Origin: Methylomonas methanica
GTDB lineage: Bacteria; Pseudomonadota; Gammaproteobacteria; Methylococcales; Methylomonadaceae
Reading direction: 5' to 3'
NCBI GenBank assembly: GCA_001644045.1
Contig: LUUF01000019.1
Span: forward strand, 124,001 to 188,000
Length of the DNA stretch: 64,000 nt
Numbering within the stretch: position 1 is the stretch's first letter; every line of letters begins with the position of its first letter. A program made the position numbers and the translations under genes. Below, in pieces: positions 16,698 through 25,141 of this stretch. The notes beneath the pieces were generated by a model. It had not been told where the DNA came from. It worked only from the letters and a program-made list of their open reading frames with translations, and did not search any database.

Positions 16698-18835
16698 AGT
16701 TACCGGCCAGCGCCACCATTATCCTGCTGTTCGGCTTCGTATTGCTGTCGCTGCAATTGATGAGCAGCGCCACCCAGGAATCGTCGGAACTCGGCGAAAT
16801 GTATTCCTGGCTGTTGGTAATCAACACGCTGGGTTCGGTAATTCTGCTCGGCTTGGTCGCTTTCAACGCCTATTCGCTGGTACGAGAGCTGAAGAAAAAA
16901 GAAGCTGGCTCCCGACTCACCACCCGCATGGTGTCCTTGTTCGTATTGCTAGCCTTGGCACCCGCCGCCATCGTGTTTTATTTCTCCGTGCAATTTCTGC
17001 ATCAAGGCATAGACAGCTGGTTTAACGTGGAAATTGACCGGGCCATGGACGATGCGTTGGAGTTGAGCCAGTCCTCGCTGAATCAGCGCATGAACTGGCA
17101 TATCAAGCAGACCAAACAGATGGCCGACCAACTCCGCGATAAATCGGAAGCCTTGATCGCGATGGAAGTCGGCTCCTTATGGGCAGACTCAGGCGCGTTG
17201 GAGATAGCGGTATTTTCCAATCAAGGTCGCGTACTAGCTTCCAGCAGCGTCAATCCCAGCGATATTTTGCCGCATCTGCCCGATGAACAAATCTGGCTGC
17301 TGCTGCGGCAAAATAAGGAATATTTTGCTTTCGATCCCGGCGATAACGACGAAATGCTGGTGCGCATCATCGTTGCCATCGAAGCGGATCAAAGCCGGTT
17401 TTTGCAAGTGTTGTTTCCGATTCCGGTGCGGGTAACCGACCTAGCCGACTCAATAGAGTTTGCCTTCATTCGCTATCAGGAAATGAATTTCCTACGCGAT
17501 TCGCTGAAAACCAGCTTCTCGTTGATCCTGTTGCTGGTGCTACTGCTGAGCCTGCTGGCGGCTATTTGGGTAGCGTTTATCAGTATCCGCAACATCGTCG
17601 CGCCGGTTAAAGAGCTGGTTAAAGGTACGCAAGCGGTCGCCGATGGTGACTATCAGCAGCAACTGCCGGTGATGAATCAGGACGATCTGGGCTTTCTGGT
17701 GGAATCTTTCAACCAGATGACCCGCCGCATCGCCCGTTCCCGCGACGAAACCCGTGCAGCCGGCTTGGAGGTGGAAAACCAGCGTGCCTATCTGGAAACC
17801 ATACTCGCCAATCTCACCGCCGGCGTAATCAGTTTCGATGCGGCCTTTTACATCCGCACCGCCAATCAGGCCGCCTACCGCATTTTGCACATCCCGGTCA
17901 GCCATTTCGTCGGCGAGACTTTGCCGACCCTTGCGACCATGCACAAAGAACTGGCGGATGTACTGAACGCGATCCAAAGCCTGTTGGAAAAAGCCGACGA
18001 CATATGGGAGCAACGCATCGTGTTTCTCGGCCCCAATGGCCGCCAGGAATTGCTGTGCCGGGGTACGCCGCTGTTCTCGCAGCACGGCGCCCGCACTGGC
18101 GCGGTCGTGGTATTCGACGACGTCACCGACCTGATTCAGGCGCAAAAAAATGCCGCTTGGGGCGAAGTGGCGCGGCGTCTGGCGCATGAAATTAAAAACC
18201 CATTGACGCCGATTCAACTCTCGGCCGAGCGTTTGCAGCACAAACTTTCCAAGGAATTGCAGGACGGTTCCGCCGAGTTTCTGCAACGCGGAACCCGCAC
18301 CATCGTCCAGCAGGTGGAAGCGATGAAACGCATGGTGGACGACTTTTCCGAATACGCCCGCCCTTCCAAGAAACAGGTGGAAAAAATCAATCTGGTCGAT
18401 TTGATTCAGGAAGTCATGGCTTTATACCTACCATCCGGCATCATTTTCAGCACGGCATTCGCCAGCGACAGAGTGCTGGTCGAGGCAGATCCGGTCAGCC
18501 TGCGCCAAGTGCTGCACAATCTGATCAAAAATGCCCAAGAAGCCACCACGGCGCCCTGCCGCATCGAGATCAAAATCGCCAAGGTCAGCCGCAACAACAC
18601 CGACTATGTCGAATTGGGCATCTACGACAACGGCAACGGCCTGAACGCGGAACAGCTTGAAACCATATTCGACCCCTACGTGACCAGCAAGGCCAAAGGT
18701 ACCGGCCTGGGCTTGGCGATCGTCAAAAAGATCGTCGAAGAACATGGCGGGGTGATTTGGGTGGATACGTCTTATAATGGCGGCGCGGGTTTTTTACTCC
18801 AGCTGCCGGTTTTTGAATTTGGGAACAATAAATGA
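16679..18835 (+). CDS. ntrY: NtrY-like sensor histidine kinase
   Basis: 718 residues. Membrane segments lie near 9-31, 44-66 and 84-110, then a periplasmic loop, then another segment near 283-310. A HAMP domain follows (IVAPVKELVKGTQAVADGDYQQQLPV), then a PAS domain, then HisKA with the phospho-acceptor His in RRLAHEIKNPLTPIQ, and HATPase_c with NLIKNAQEA, DNGNG and GTGLGLAIVKKI. NtrY kinases sense nitrogen or redox status in studied relatives. The signal here is unknown. It overlaps ntrX by 4 nt. Confidence 0.92.
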   Translation: MAHSKIKLPASATIILLFGFVLLSLQLMSSATQESSELGEMYSWLLVINTLGSVILLGLVAFNAYSLVRELKKKEAGSRLTTRMVSLFVLLALAPAAIVFYFSVQFLHQGIDSWFNVEIDRAMDDALELSQSSLNQRMNWHIKQTKQMADQLRDKSEALIAMEVGSLWADSGALEIAVFSNQGRVLASSSVNPSDILPHLPDEQIWLLLRQNKEYFAFDPGDNDEMLVRIIVAIEADQSRFLQVLFPIPVRVTDLADSIEFAFIRYQEMNFLRDSLKTSFSLILLLVLLLSLLAAIWVAFISIRNIVAPVKELVKGTQAVADGDYQQQLPVMNQDDLGFLVESFNQMTRRIARSRDETRAAGLEVENQRAYLETILANLTAGVISFDAAFYIRTANQAAYRILHIPVSHFVGETLPTLATMHKELADVLNAIQSLLEKADDIWEQRIVFLGPNGRQELLCRGTPLFSQHGARTGAVVVFDDVTDLIQAQKNAAWGEVARRLAHEIKNPLTPIQLSAERLQHKLSKELQDGSAEFLQRGTRTIVQQVEAMKRMVDDFSEYARPSKKQVEKINLVDLIQEVMALYLPSGIIFSTAFASDRVLVEADPVSLRQVLHNLIKNAQEATTAPCRIEIKIAKVSRNNTDYVELGIYDNGNGLNAEQLETIFDPYVTSKAKGTGLGLAIVKKIVEEHGGVIWVDTSYNGGAGFLLQLPVFEFGNNK

Positions 18836-20193
18836 ATACGCAAGCACCGTACATATTGGTGGTCGATGACGAACAGGATATTCGTCAATTGGTGTCGGAA
18901 ATTCTTGAAGATGAAGGTTACGACGTCGCGATGGCGGAAAACGCCACAGAGGCCAAAGCCCTCAAAAATCAGCGCCCGCCCAATCTGATCCTGCTGGATA
19001 TCTGGATGCCGGACAGCGACGGCATCACCCTGCTGCGGGAATGGGTCAGCGAAGACGACGCGCTGTGCCCGGTGATCATGATGTCCGGACATGCATCGGT
19101 GGAATCTGCGGTGGAAGCGACTCGGCTTGGCGCTTACGACTTTTTGGAAAAACCGCTGTCGCTGGCTAAGTTATTGTTGATCGTCGAGCGCGCGCTGGAA
19201 ACCAGCTCGTTACAACGCGAAAACGCCGGCTTGAAACAACAGCTGATGATTGGAGTTGATCCCGTCGGCAAAAGTGCGGTCGTGGAACGCACCAAGGACA
19301 AATTAAAACGCTTGGCACAACACGACGCCAGGGTGTTGTTCGTCGGCGAAGCCGGGGTCGGCAAGGAAATGTTCGCCCGTTATTTGCACAATAATAGTTC
19401 GCGGCGCGAAGGATCGTTCGTCGACGTCTCGGTCGGTAGTATCTCGCCGGAAAACTCGGCGGTGGAATTTTTCGGCCGCGAAGACAACGGCCGGGTTTAT
19501 CGCGGCTTATTGGAACAAGCCCATCGCGGCACGCTGTTTCTAGGCGAAATCGGCGGCATGGACCCGGAAACCCAGACTCGCTTGCTTAGCGCGCTAGAAT
19601 CCAGCTCGTTCCTGCGAGTTGGCGGCAGTCAGGCGGTGCGCGTCGATGTGCGCGTCGTCGCTTCCACGCGCATGTCATTGGAGGAAGAAGTCAATAGCGG
19701 CCGCTTCCGCCAGGATCTGTATTACTTGTTGAATGTGGTGACGCTGGAAATTCCGCCGCTACGCGAACACAGCGAAGACGTACCCAGCCTGTTGAATTTT
19801 TACGTCGATCATTTCGTTACTCAAGAAAAACTACCGTTCCGGCGTTTCTCGATGGCGGCGCAAAATTATTTGCGTAATTACAGCTGGCCGGGTAATGTGC
19901 GCGAACTGCGTAATCTGGTGCAGCGCCTGATGATACTCGGTGCCGGAGACGACATTGAGCTGGACGAAGTCAAAACCGCATTGGGATCGATCGCCGAGCA
20001 ACCCAAGCTGGGCCTGAATGTACCAGAGTTTTTCAATTTGCCGCTGAAGGAAGCCCGCGACCATTTCGAAAAATCCTACCTGGAATATCATTTCGAAAAA
20101 ACCGGCGGCAGCGTCGCCAAACTGGCATCGGCTATAGGTATGGAACGTACGCATTTATACCGAAAACTACACTCGCTGAAAATTAAGCTTTAA
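18832..20193 (+). CDS. ntrX: NtrX-like response regulator with degenerate AAA+ domain
   Basis: 453 residues. An intact receiver (D12/D13, phospho-acceptor D56 in LILLDIWMPDSDG, K near 107) is followed by a sigma54-activator-type AAA+ domain and a Fis-type helix-turn-helix (SVAKLASAIGMERTHLYRKL). Walker A reads GEAGVGKE (172-179). The GAFTGA loop that contacts sigma54 is absent: the region after EFFG reads REDNGRVYRGLLEQ. Walker B reads LFLGEI instead of LFLDEI. It therefore probably cannot activate sigma54 promoters and may act as a conventional repressor or activator. Cognate of the overlapping ntrY. Confidence 0.9.
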   Translation: MNTQAPYILVVDDEQDIRQLVSEILEDEGYDVAMAENATEAKALKNQRPPNLILLDIWMPDSDGITLLREWVSEDDALCPVIMMSGHASVESAVEATRLGAYDFLEKPLSLAKLLLIVERALETSSLQRENAGLKQQLMIGVDPVGKSAVVERTKDKLKRLAQHDARVLFVGEAGVGKEMFARYLHNNSSRREGSFVDVSVGSISPENSAVEFFGREDNGRVYRGLLEQAHRGTLFLGEIGGMDPETQTRLLSALESSSFLRVGGSQAVRVDVRVVASTRMSLEEEVNSGRFRQDLYYLLNVVTLEIPPLREHSEDVPSLLNFYVDHFVTQEKLPFRRFSMAAQNYLRNYSWPGNVRELRNLVQRLMILGAGDDIELDEVKTALGSIAEQPKLGLNVPEFFNLPLKEARDHFEKSYLEYHFEKTGGSVAKLASAIGMERTHLYRKLHSLKIKL

Positions 20194-20199
20194 TGGGAC

Positions 20200-20228
20200 T
20201 TGAAGTTACCGGCCCTATTAAGTACAAT
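20200..20228 (+). promoter_or_regulatory. Sigma70 promoter for rplM-rpsI
   Basis: TTGAAG (20200-20205), a 17-nt spacer and TACAAT (20223-20228), with a leader of about 33 nt to rplM. The -35 begins 6 nt after the ntrX stop codon. Confidence 0.75.
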
Positions 20229-20266
20229 TCACGGTTTTTATAGCCTCAACAGACTAAAAAGCAAAG

Positions 20267-20695
20267 ATGAAAACATTTAGTGCAAAGCCCGCAGAAGTTA
20301 AGCGCGATTGGTACGTGATTGATGCAGAAGGAAAGACATTAGGTCGCCTTGCTACTGAAATTGCACGACGTCTTCGCGGAAAACACAAACCCGAATTCAC
20401 ACCACACGTTGACACCGGCGATTACATCATCGTCATCAACGCCGAAAAAATCGGCGTTACCGGCAACAAAGAACAAGACAAAATGTACTATCGCCATACT
20501 GGTTATGTCGGTAACATGAAGTCAGCTTCTTTAGGCAAGTTAAGACAAACTTTTCCGGACAGAATCATCACCACCGCCGTACAAGGCATGCTGCCCAAAA
20601 ATCCATTGGGCCGTGCAATGTTCAAAAAATTGAAAGTTTACGCAGGTTCTGAGCATAATCATCAATCTCAGCAACCTAAAGTTTTAGAATTCTAA
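20267..20695 (+). CDS. rplM: 50S ribosomal protein L13
   Basis: 142 residues, identical in length to E. coli L13. An early assembly protein of the large subunit. Recognisable stretches are [19 protein letters not shown], the [10 protein letters not shown] core and the [21 protein letters not shown] signature. Paired with rpsI 15 nt downstream, the universal bacterial arrangement. Confidence 0.98.
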   Translation: MKTFSAKPAEVKRDWYVIDAEGKTLGRLATEIARRLRGKHKPEFTPHVDTGDYIIVINAEKIGVTGNKEQDKMYYRHTGYVGNMKSASLGKLRQTFPDRIITTAVQGMLPKNPLGRAMFKKLKVYAGSEHNHQSQQPKVLEF

Positions 20696-20710
20696 GCAGG
20701 TAGATAGTTT

Positions 20711-21100
20711 ATGGCAGCTCAATACTACGGAACAGGTCGTCGCAAAAGCGCAATCGCTCGCGTCTACGCCACCATCGGTTCAGGAAAATTCACTATCAAC
20801 AAACAACCTGTTGAACAATATTTTGGTCGCAAAACCGACGAAATGATTGCCAGACAACCACTGGAGTTGTTGGGTAAAACCGGTGATTTCGACATCAACA
20901 TCATCGTGACCGGCGGCGGCCCCTCAGGCCAAGCAGGTGCTATCCGTCACGGCCTAACCCGTGCGTTGATGGTTTTCGACGAAACCTTGAGACCACCATT
21001 GAGAAAAGCCGGTTACGTCACTCGCGACGCTCGTGAAGTTGAACGTAAAAAAGTCGGCTTGCACAAAGCCAGAAAACGTCCTCAATACTCAAAACGTTAA
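20711..21100 (+). CDS. rpsI: 30S ribosomal protein S9
   Basis: 129 residues. [14 protein letters not shown] opens the protein, [19 protein letters not shown] is the family signature, and the C-terminal tail ends in [17 protein letters not shown], whose final SKR reaches the P-site tRNA. A strong terminator follows. Confidence 0.98.
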   Translation: MAAQYYGTGRRKSAIARVYATIGSGKFTINKQPVEQYFGRKTDEMIARQPLELLGKTGDFDINIIVTGGGPSGQAGAIRHGLTRALMVFDETLRPPLRKAGYVTRDAREVERKKVGLHKARKRPQYSKR

Positions 21101-21124
21101 GCGTTTCTTATTGGGAACAGAGAA

Positions 21125-21148
21125 AAGCCGCTGCAAAGCGGCTTTTTT
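21125..21148 (+). terminator. Rho-independent terminator of rplM-rpsI
   Basis: AAGCCGCT / AGCGGCTT stem with a 4-nt loop and a run of six T, 24 nt after the rpsI stop. Confidence 0.9.
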
Positions 21149-21258
21149 ATGCCTGTCGTCCCACCCTATCAATCATAGGGCCGACTCAAGAGGATCAAGA
21201 CCTAACGAATCTAAGTACGCCCCCTTACAACGACGCCGCAACGGACAACCAACCAAAC

Positions 21259-21771
21259 CTACTTAGCGCTGTGCGCGGCAAGCGTAGCTTGAATCTTTTC
21301 GGCCAACGTATCGATGCCGTGCCGGGTGACTTTCTGATGATTACCCTTCAACTCAATGTCGTAACGCGCTACCGCCGCTCGCTTCTTCACGTCGATCAAA
21401 TACACCCATAGATACGAAAATAAAAAACTAGGCTTGCTGTGCTGACTGACCAGAACCCAGTCAGCACCCTGCTGCCGACCTAAATCCGCTGCCAAATCGT
21501 GAAATCGGAACAAATAGCCGAAACTGGCGTTGGCGGATTTCTGGGTAGCGGCATCGACAAACGCGATTTGATAAGCGCCCGACCGGCTTAGAGCTTCGAT
21601 TAATAGAGGAGCCATGCCGGAAGTGCGGGTTATTTCCGCCGGCGTATTCGGTAGCGAGGTAATGTCATTTAATTCAAAATCCAAAACCGCTATCCGCAGT
21701 TCGGCATCGGCCGTAGCTGAAAAAAGAACCATAACCAACGACAAGCATTTGATCGATCGGACAATATTCAT
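21259..21771 (-). CDS. DUF2380 family exported protein
   Basis: 170 residues. A signal peptide (about 1-23, ending ATADA) is followed by a DUF2380/DUF3280-like domain starting LRIAVLDFELNDITSLP, a pattern also seen in TolB- and CsgG-like periplasmic proteins. Its function is not established. In methylotrophs such genes are found near quinoprotein dehydrogenase functions and MoxYX-type regulators, as here (recalled context, not checked). It overlaps the upstream SRPBCC gene by 4 nt and both are divergent from the kinase gene at 22415. Confidence 0.75.
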   Translation of the reverse strand: MNIVRSIKCLSLVMVLFSATADAELRIAVLDFELNDITSLPNTPAEITRTSGMAPLLIEALSRSGAYQIAFVDAATQKSANASFGYLFRFHDLAADLGRQQGADWVLVSQHSKPSFLFSYLWVYLIDVKKRAAVARYDIELKGNHQKVTRHGIDTLAEKIQATLAAHSAK

Positions 21772-22223
21772 AATGCCTCCGATGCCGAAATTGACGCCGC
21801 CAAATCCAGCAAATCCCGCTCCAATCCCGCCACGCCGTCCGTTATAGCCTGACGCACAAACTCGAGCAGTTCTCGGCTTTCAGCCTCCGCTTCAATATCC
21901 ACTACCCACTCCACCACGGTACGTCCATCAACCGTTTCAGCAACGTCCACCGTTCCCAAATATCGATTAACCGGAAACGGCGACTCGATGCGATTGTATC
22001 GAAAGCGCCGGCGATCATGGTCGATTAGCTCGATCCTGTCCGTCATTTCCCCGCCCGCCGCCAACGTTAAAACCCGCAAGGCTCCGACACCATCGCCTTG
22101 CACTCGACAGGCGGCAATCACCGGAAACCAGCGCTCCAGACCGCCGATACCGGCTATCGCCGACCATACCGTTTCAGCCGGTATAGGCATGGTTTTGCTG
22201 ACATTCACTGTTTTAAGCATCAT
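21768..22223 (-). CDS. SRPBCC family protein, MxaD-like
   Basis: 151 residues from an ATG with a GGAG ribosome site. The START/polyketide-cyclase fold pattern is clear: VSKTMPIPAETVWSAIAGIGGLERWFP, then paired strands, then a long C-terminal helix of about 35 residues. There is no signal peptide. MxaD, a protein of the methanol dehydrogenase clusters that stimulates electron transfer to cytochrome cL, belongs to this fold class, but the fold is generic and the assignment to MxaD is contextual. First gene of a two-gene unit with DUF2380. Confidence 0.75.
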   Translation of the reverse strand: MMLKTVNVSKTMPIPAETVWSAIAGIGGLERWFPVIAACRVQGDGVGALRVLTLAAGGEMTDRIELIDHDRRRFRYNRIESPFPVNRYLGTVDVAETVDGRTVVEWVVDIEAEAESRELLEFVRQAITDGVAGLERDLLDLAASISASEAL

Positions 22224-22233
22224 TGATCTCCAT

Positions 22234-22262
22234 TTAAGCTGATTACGAAGTCTTCAGCTTAA
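22234..22262. promoter_or_regulatory. Long inverted repeat ahead of the SRPBCC gene
   Basis: TTAAGCTGA (22234-22242) and TCAGCTTAA (22254-22262) are perfect 9-bp arms with an 11-nt spacer. It begins 11 nt before the SRPBCC start codon, next to the ribosome site, so it could be an operator or an mRNA hairpin that hides the start. Confidence 0.5.
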
Positions 22263-22290
22263 GCACCCAGTCGTCGCCGGTAAGCCGAAA

Positions 22291-22320
22291 TTTGCCCGGC
22301 AAATTCGGGCAAATTGCCCG
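22291..22320. promoter_or_regulatory. Compound palindrome, candidate operator of the MoxYX-like locus
   Basis: TTTGCCCG-GCAAATT-CGGGCAAA (22291-22313) has perfect 8-bp arms. Its right arm is shared with a second palindrome, CGGGCAA-A-TTGCCCG (22306-22320). Three alternating half-sites therefore lie in tandem in the divergent gap, 54 nt centre-to-centre from the repeat at 22234. The likely ligand is the LuxR-type regulator encoded at 23754, by inference. Confidence 0.55.
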
Positions 22321-22414
22321 CGCTACGCCGACGAACTATGCAGCGCCGCCTCGACTACCTAAAATGCCAGCCATGCCGACTCCACCCGGCCTTTCAGCGC
22401 GCGACGAACCGATC

Positions 22415-23761
22415 ATGAATCTAAAACTGTATTTGTTATCTCGCATTACGGCGGCAGCCTTGCTGTGTTTGCTCGCCACGGTAGCGTATGTATTACATCG
22501 CAGCGCCGAACAATCGGCGGCGCAAGCGCAAAACACCTTAGCCGCGCTGGGCAAACAACTGGAGTTTCAGTTATTGCGAGTGAGCGCCGGCGAAAAACCG
22601 GCCAGCCCGTTCCCGGATTTTGATTTATGGAAACAGACCGGCAGCGAACCCGGAATTTGCGCCAGCTATCTTGCCAACGACGGCAAAACGATGCGTAATT
22701 ACTGCAAAGGCATCGATCTATCGACCCATTACTATCCTCCGCATTTTGCTGAGCTGTACCGTCATCTGTTTGGGCCGAACGTCGATAGGCAAAGGCTGAT
22801 AACTTACAACGGCCAAATTTATGGCGTACTCACTGTCTCGGTTAGCGCCGAAATGGCTATAGCCCGCGCCTGGGAGGATGTGCGGCACTTACTGGCGCTA
22901 TCCACGATTACTATCTCTGCGGTGTGCCTGCTGGTTTATTTAGCCATCAGCCGCGCCCTGCGCCCCGCTCAGACCATTGTAGAAGGCCTGCACCGGCTCA
23001 GCCTGGGAGATTTGGCGTTCCGACTGCCCAGTTTCGAATTGCTGGAATGGCGGGACACCGCGACGGCGATCAACCAACTCGCCGACAATCAGCAACAACT
23101 CCTGGCTGAACGGCAAAAACTGGCGGTGATGCTGATGAACTTACAGGAAGAAGAACGCCGCTATCTGGCGCGAGAACTTCACGACGAGTTGGGCCAATGC
23201 CTAACCGCGATCCAAGCCGTCGCCGCCGGCATCGCCCAAACCGCTCGGCAAAATTGTCCCGAGCTAATTATTGAAGCAGAGCAAATCAGCCGCTTTACCG
23301 AAGCCATGCAGTGCGCCGTGCGGGGTTTATTGACTCGCTTACGACCGGCGGAACTGGAGGAATTAGGCCTGGACGCCAGCCTGCGCAGCCTGGTGGCAAG
23401 CTGGAACCGTCTAGGCAAGACTTACTACAGCCTGCACATCGCCGGCGATTGCCGAGCATTACCGGATTCACTGGCTATCAGCTTGTTTCGCATCGCCCAA
23501 GAAGCCATTAGCAACATCGCCAAACATGCCGCAGCTAGCCAAGCGGCTATTACGCTAACAGTCGCCGGCACCGAGGTCTTGCTGGTAATACAAGACAATG
23601 GCAGCAAGACCAACTTGCCTCTTGCCACAGGTCATGGCATAGGCTTATTGGGCATGCGCGAACGCGTATTAGCCTTAAACGGCCGATTTGATTTGAGCAT
23701 CGCCAAGCCGCATGGCTTGATAATCCAAGCCTGCTTGCCACTTAAACAACCCGATGAATAG
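22415..23761 (+). CDS. MoxY-like sensor histidine kinase
   Basis: 448 residues. The start at 22415 is preferred over an in-frame ATG at 22292 because the longer form adds a low-complexity Pro/Ala tail and runs through the palindrome. Two membrane segments (about 10-28 and 162-184) flank a periplasmic LapD/MoxY-type domain with a characteristic EMAIARAWEDV near its end. A HAMP-like linker leads to HisKA_3 with the phospho-His in RELHDELGQCLTAIQ and an HATPase with NIAKHA, DNG and GIGLLGMRERV. MoxY and MxaY kinases control methanol dehydrogenase expression in methylotrophs. It overlaps the regulator gene by 8 nt. Confidence 0.8.
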   Translation: MNLKLYLLSRITAAALLCLLATVAYVLHRSAEQSAAQAQNTLAALGKQLEFQLLRVSAGEKPASPFPDFDLWKQTGSEPGICASYLANDGKTMRNYCKGIDLSTHYYPPHFAELYRHLFGPNVDRQRLITYNGQIYGVLTVSVSAEMAIARAWEDVRHLLALSTITISAVCLLVYLAISRALRPAQTIVEGLHRLSLGDLAFRLPSFELLEWRDTATAINQLADNQQQLLAERQKLAVMLMNLQEEERRYLARELHDELGQCLTAIQAVAAGIAQTARQNCPELIIEAEQISRFTEAMQCAVRGLLTRLRPAELEELGLDASLRSLVASWNRLGKTYYSLHIAGDCRALPDSLAISLFRIAQEAISNIAKHAAASQAAITLTVAGTEVLLVIQDNGSKTNLPLATGHGIGLLGMRERVLALNGRFDLSIAKPHGLIIQACLPLKQPDE

Positions 23762-24422
23762 TCAGCCCACCATCGATATTTTGCTAGTAGACGATCACGC
23801 CATAGTCAGGGAAGGCTACCGTTCGTTAATCGGCAAACAAACAGACCTGCAAGTGATCGCCGAAGCCGGCAACGGCGCCGACGCTTATCGCCTTTACAAG
23901 GAATGCCAGCCCGACGTGGTGGTTACCGATTTAACCATGCCCGACTTAAGCGGCCTGGAATTGATAGGCCGGATCAAACAGCGCGACAGTAAAGCTAGAA
24001 TACTGGTATTCAGCATGCATCAAAACCCCAGCTTTGCCCGCCAAGCCTGTCGCGCCGGCGCTTTAGGTTATGTCAGCAAAAGCAGCGCGCCGGACATACT
24101 GCTGCAGGCGATACGAGACGTCTACGTTGGCAGGCACATTCTCAGCGCCGACATCGCGCAAGCGCTGGCCCTGGAAAAACTCGGCACTGAAACCCTGGCT
24201 CTTAATAGCTTAACTGTCAGGGAGTTCGAAATTTTGCGCCTGCTGGTTGAAGCCAACACGCCGGATACCATCGCCAAAACCCTAAACATCAGCCCCAAAA
24301 CCGTCGGCAACTGTCATTATCTGATCAAAAGCAAATTAGGGGTGAGCAGCGATATCGAGTTGACGCGGCTCGCGATTAAGCTGAATGTGGTTAGCTTGTT
24401 GGACTTGGCGGATCCGGCGTAA
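23754..24422 (+). CDS. MoxX-like LuxR-family response regulator
   Basis: 222 residues. Receiver domain with acidic pair D13/D14, phospho-acceptor D59 in DVVVTDLTMPDLSG and the expected Lys in GYVSKSS. The C-terminal LuxR/GerE helix-turn-helix begins LNSLTVREFEILRLLVEANTPDTIAKTL. Cognate partner of the overlapping kinase. It probably binds the palindromes in the divergent gap. The subfamily name rests on partnership with the MoxY-type kinase. Confidence 0.8.
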   Translation: MNSQPTIDILLVDDHAIVREGYRSLIGKQTDLQVIAEAGNGADAYRLYKECQPDVVVTDLTMPDLSGLELIGRIKQRDSKARILVFSMHQNPSFARQACRAGALGYVSKSSAPDILLQAIRDVYVGRHILSADIAQALALEKLGTETLALNSLTVREFEILRLLVEANTPDTIAKTLNISPKTVGNCHYLIKSKLGVSSDIELTRLAIKLNVVSLLDLADPA

Positions 24423-24461
24423 GACGCACTCGAATTAGCAACAAACAAATTCAATCAGCAT

Positions 24462-24878
24462 TCAATTGATCGCATATTGCTCCCTGACTCCCAGCGCCTC
24501 CGCCAACGCCAAATGCCCGGCCGCATCGAACAATATACGCTGCTCGCTGAAGAATTCGGTAGCGGCGTCGATGGCGTCCATTATCACCGCAACCACAAAA
24601 CGCTCGGCGTGAGTGGATGCCACCATTTTTTCCGGAACGGCGCATTCTATTCGCAAAGTCTGCGAGGTTTTATCGAACGAATGCAATCGCAAACCTTCGA
24701 AATCGGCTTTCTCCTGGCGACTGGGTAATAAAAACACCAAATCCAGAATCGGCGCCCGTTTCTGTATCGGCTCCTCGCGGAATCTTGCCAAATCGATGGC
24801 AGTTTTCGTAATAGCATTGGCAATTGCACTCTCGTCAAGCGCGCGATCCGGCATCATGGATGCAATGTGTATAGTCAT
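24462..24878 (-). CDS. Conserved-looking protein of unknown function
   Basis: 138 residues from the ATG at 24878, chosen because an AGAGAGG ribosome site lies just upstream. The open frame extends to 24998 but that part lacks a ribosome site. There is no signal peptide or membrane segment. It is a mixed alpha/beta soluble protein with a LDLVFLLPSRQEKADFEGLRL stretch and a C-terminal helix VVAVIMDAIDAATEFF. I do not recognise the family. It converges on the MoxX-like gene (39-nt gap). Confidence 0.6.
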   Translation of the reverse strand: MTIHIASMMPDRALDESAIANAITKTAIDLARFREEPIQKRAPILDLVFLLPSRQEKADFEGLRLHSFDKTSQTLRIECAVPEKMVASTHAERFVVAVIMDAIDAATEFFSEQRILFDAAGHLALAEALGVREQYAIN

Positions 24879-25141
24879 ATCAACCTCTCTGAGTAACCTG
24901 TTTTTAGAGTACTCAGCAAATCCCATTCCAATATCCTGTTTTACCGGCAAATGGCTTAAGACTGATCGACAATCAAGGTTTAATAGCGAATCAAGCACAA
25001 TGCGTGGCTAAAAATTAAGTTGATAGCATTAAGAGCCAGAACGGATATTTGTTGCAAACCCAACATAACCGGCAGATACAACAACGATAGACACGACACC
25101 AGACTAACCGCAAAGGTCCGACAATTTATCCGTGCGAAGCC

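Noticed and set aside
22292-22414. Longer N terminus for the MoxY-like kinase from an ATG at 22292
   Set aside because: The 41 added residues are low-complexity Pro/Ala and their DNA includes the palindromic operator candidate. The membrane helix begins right after the ATG at 22415.
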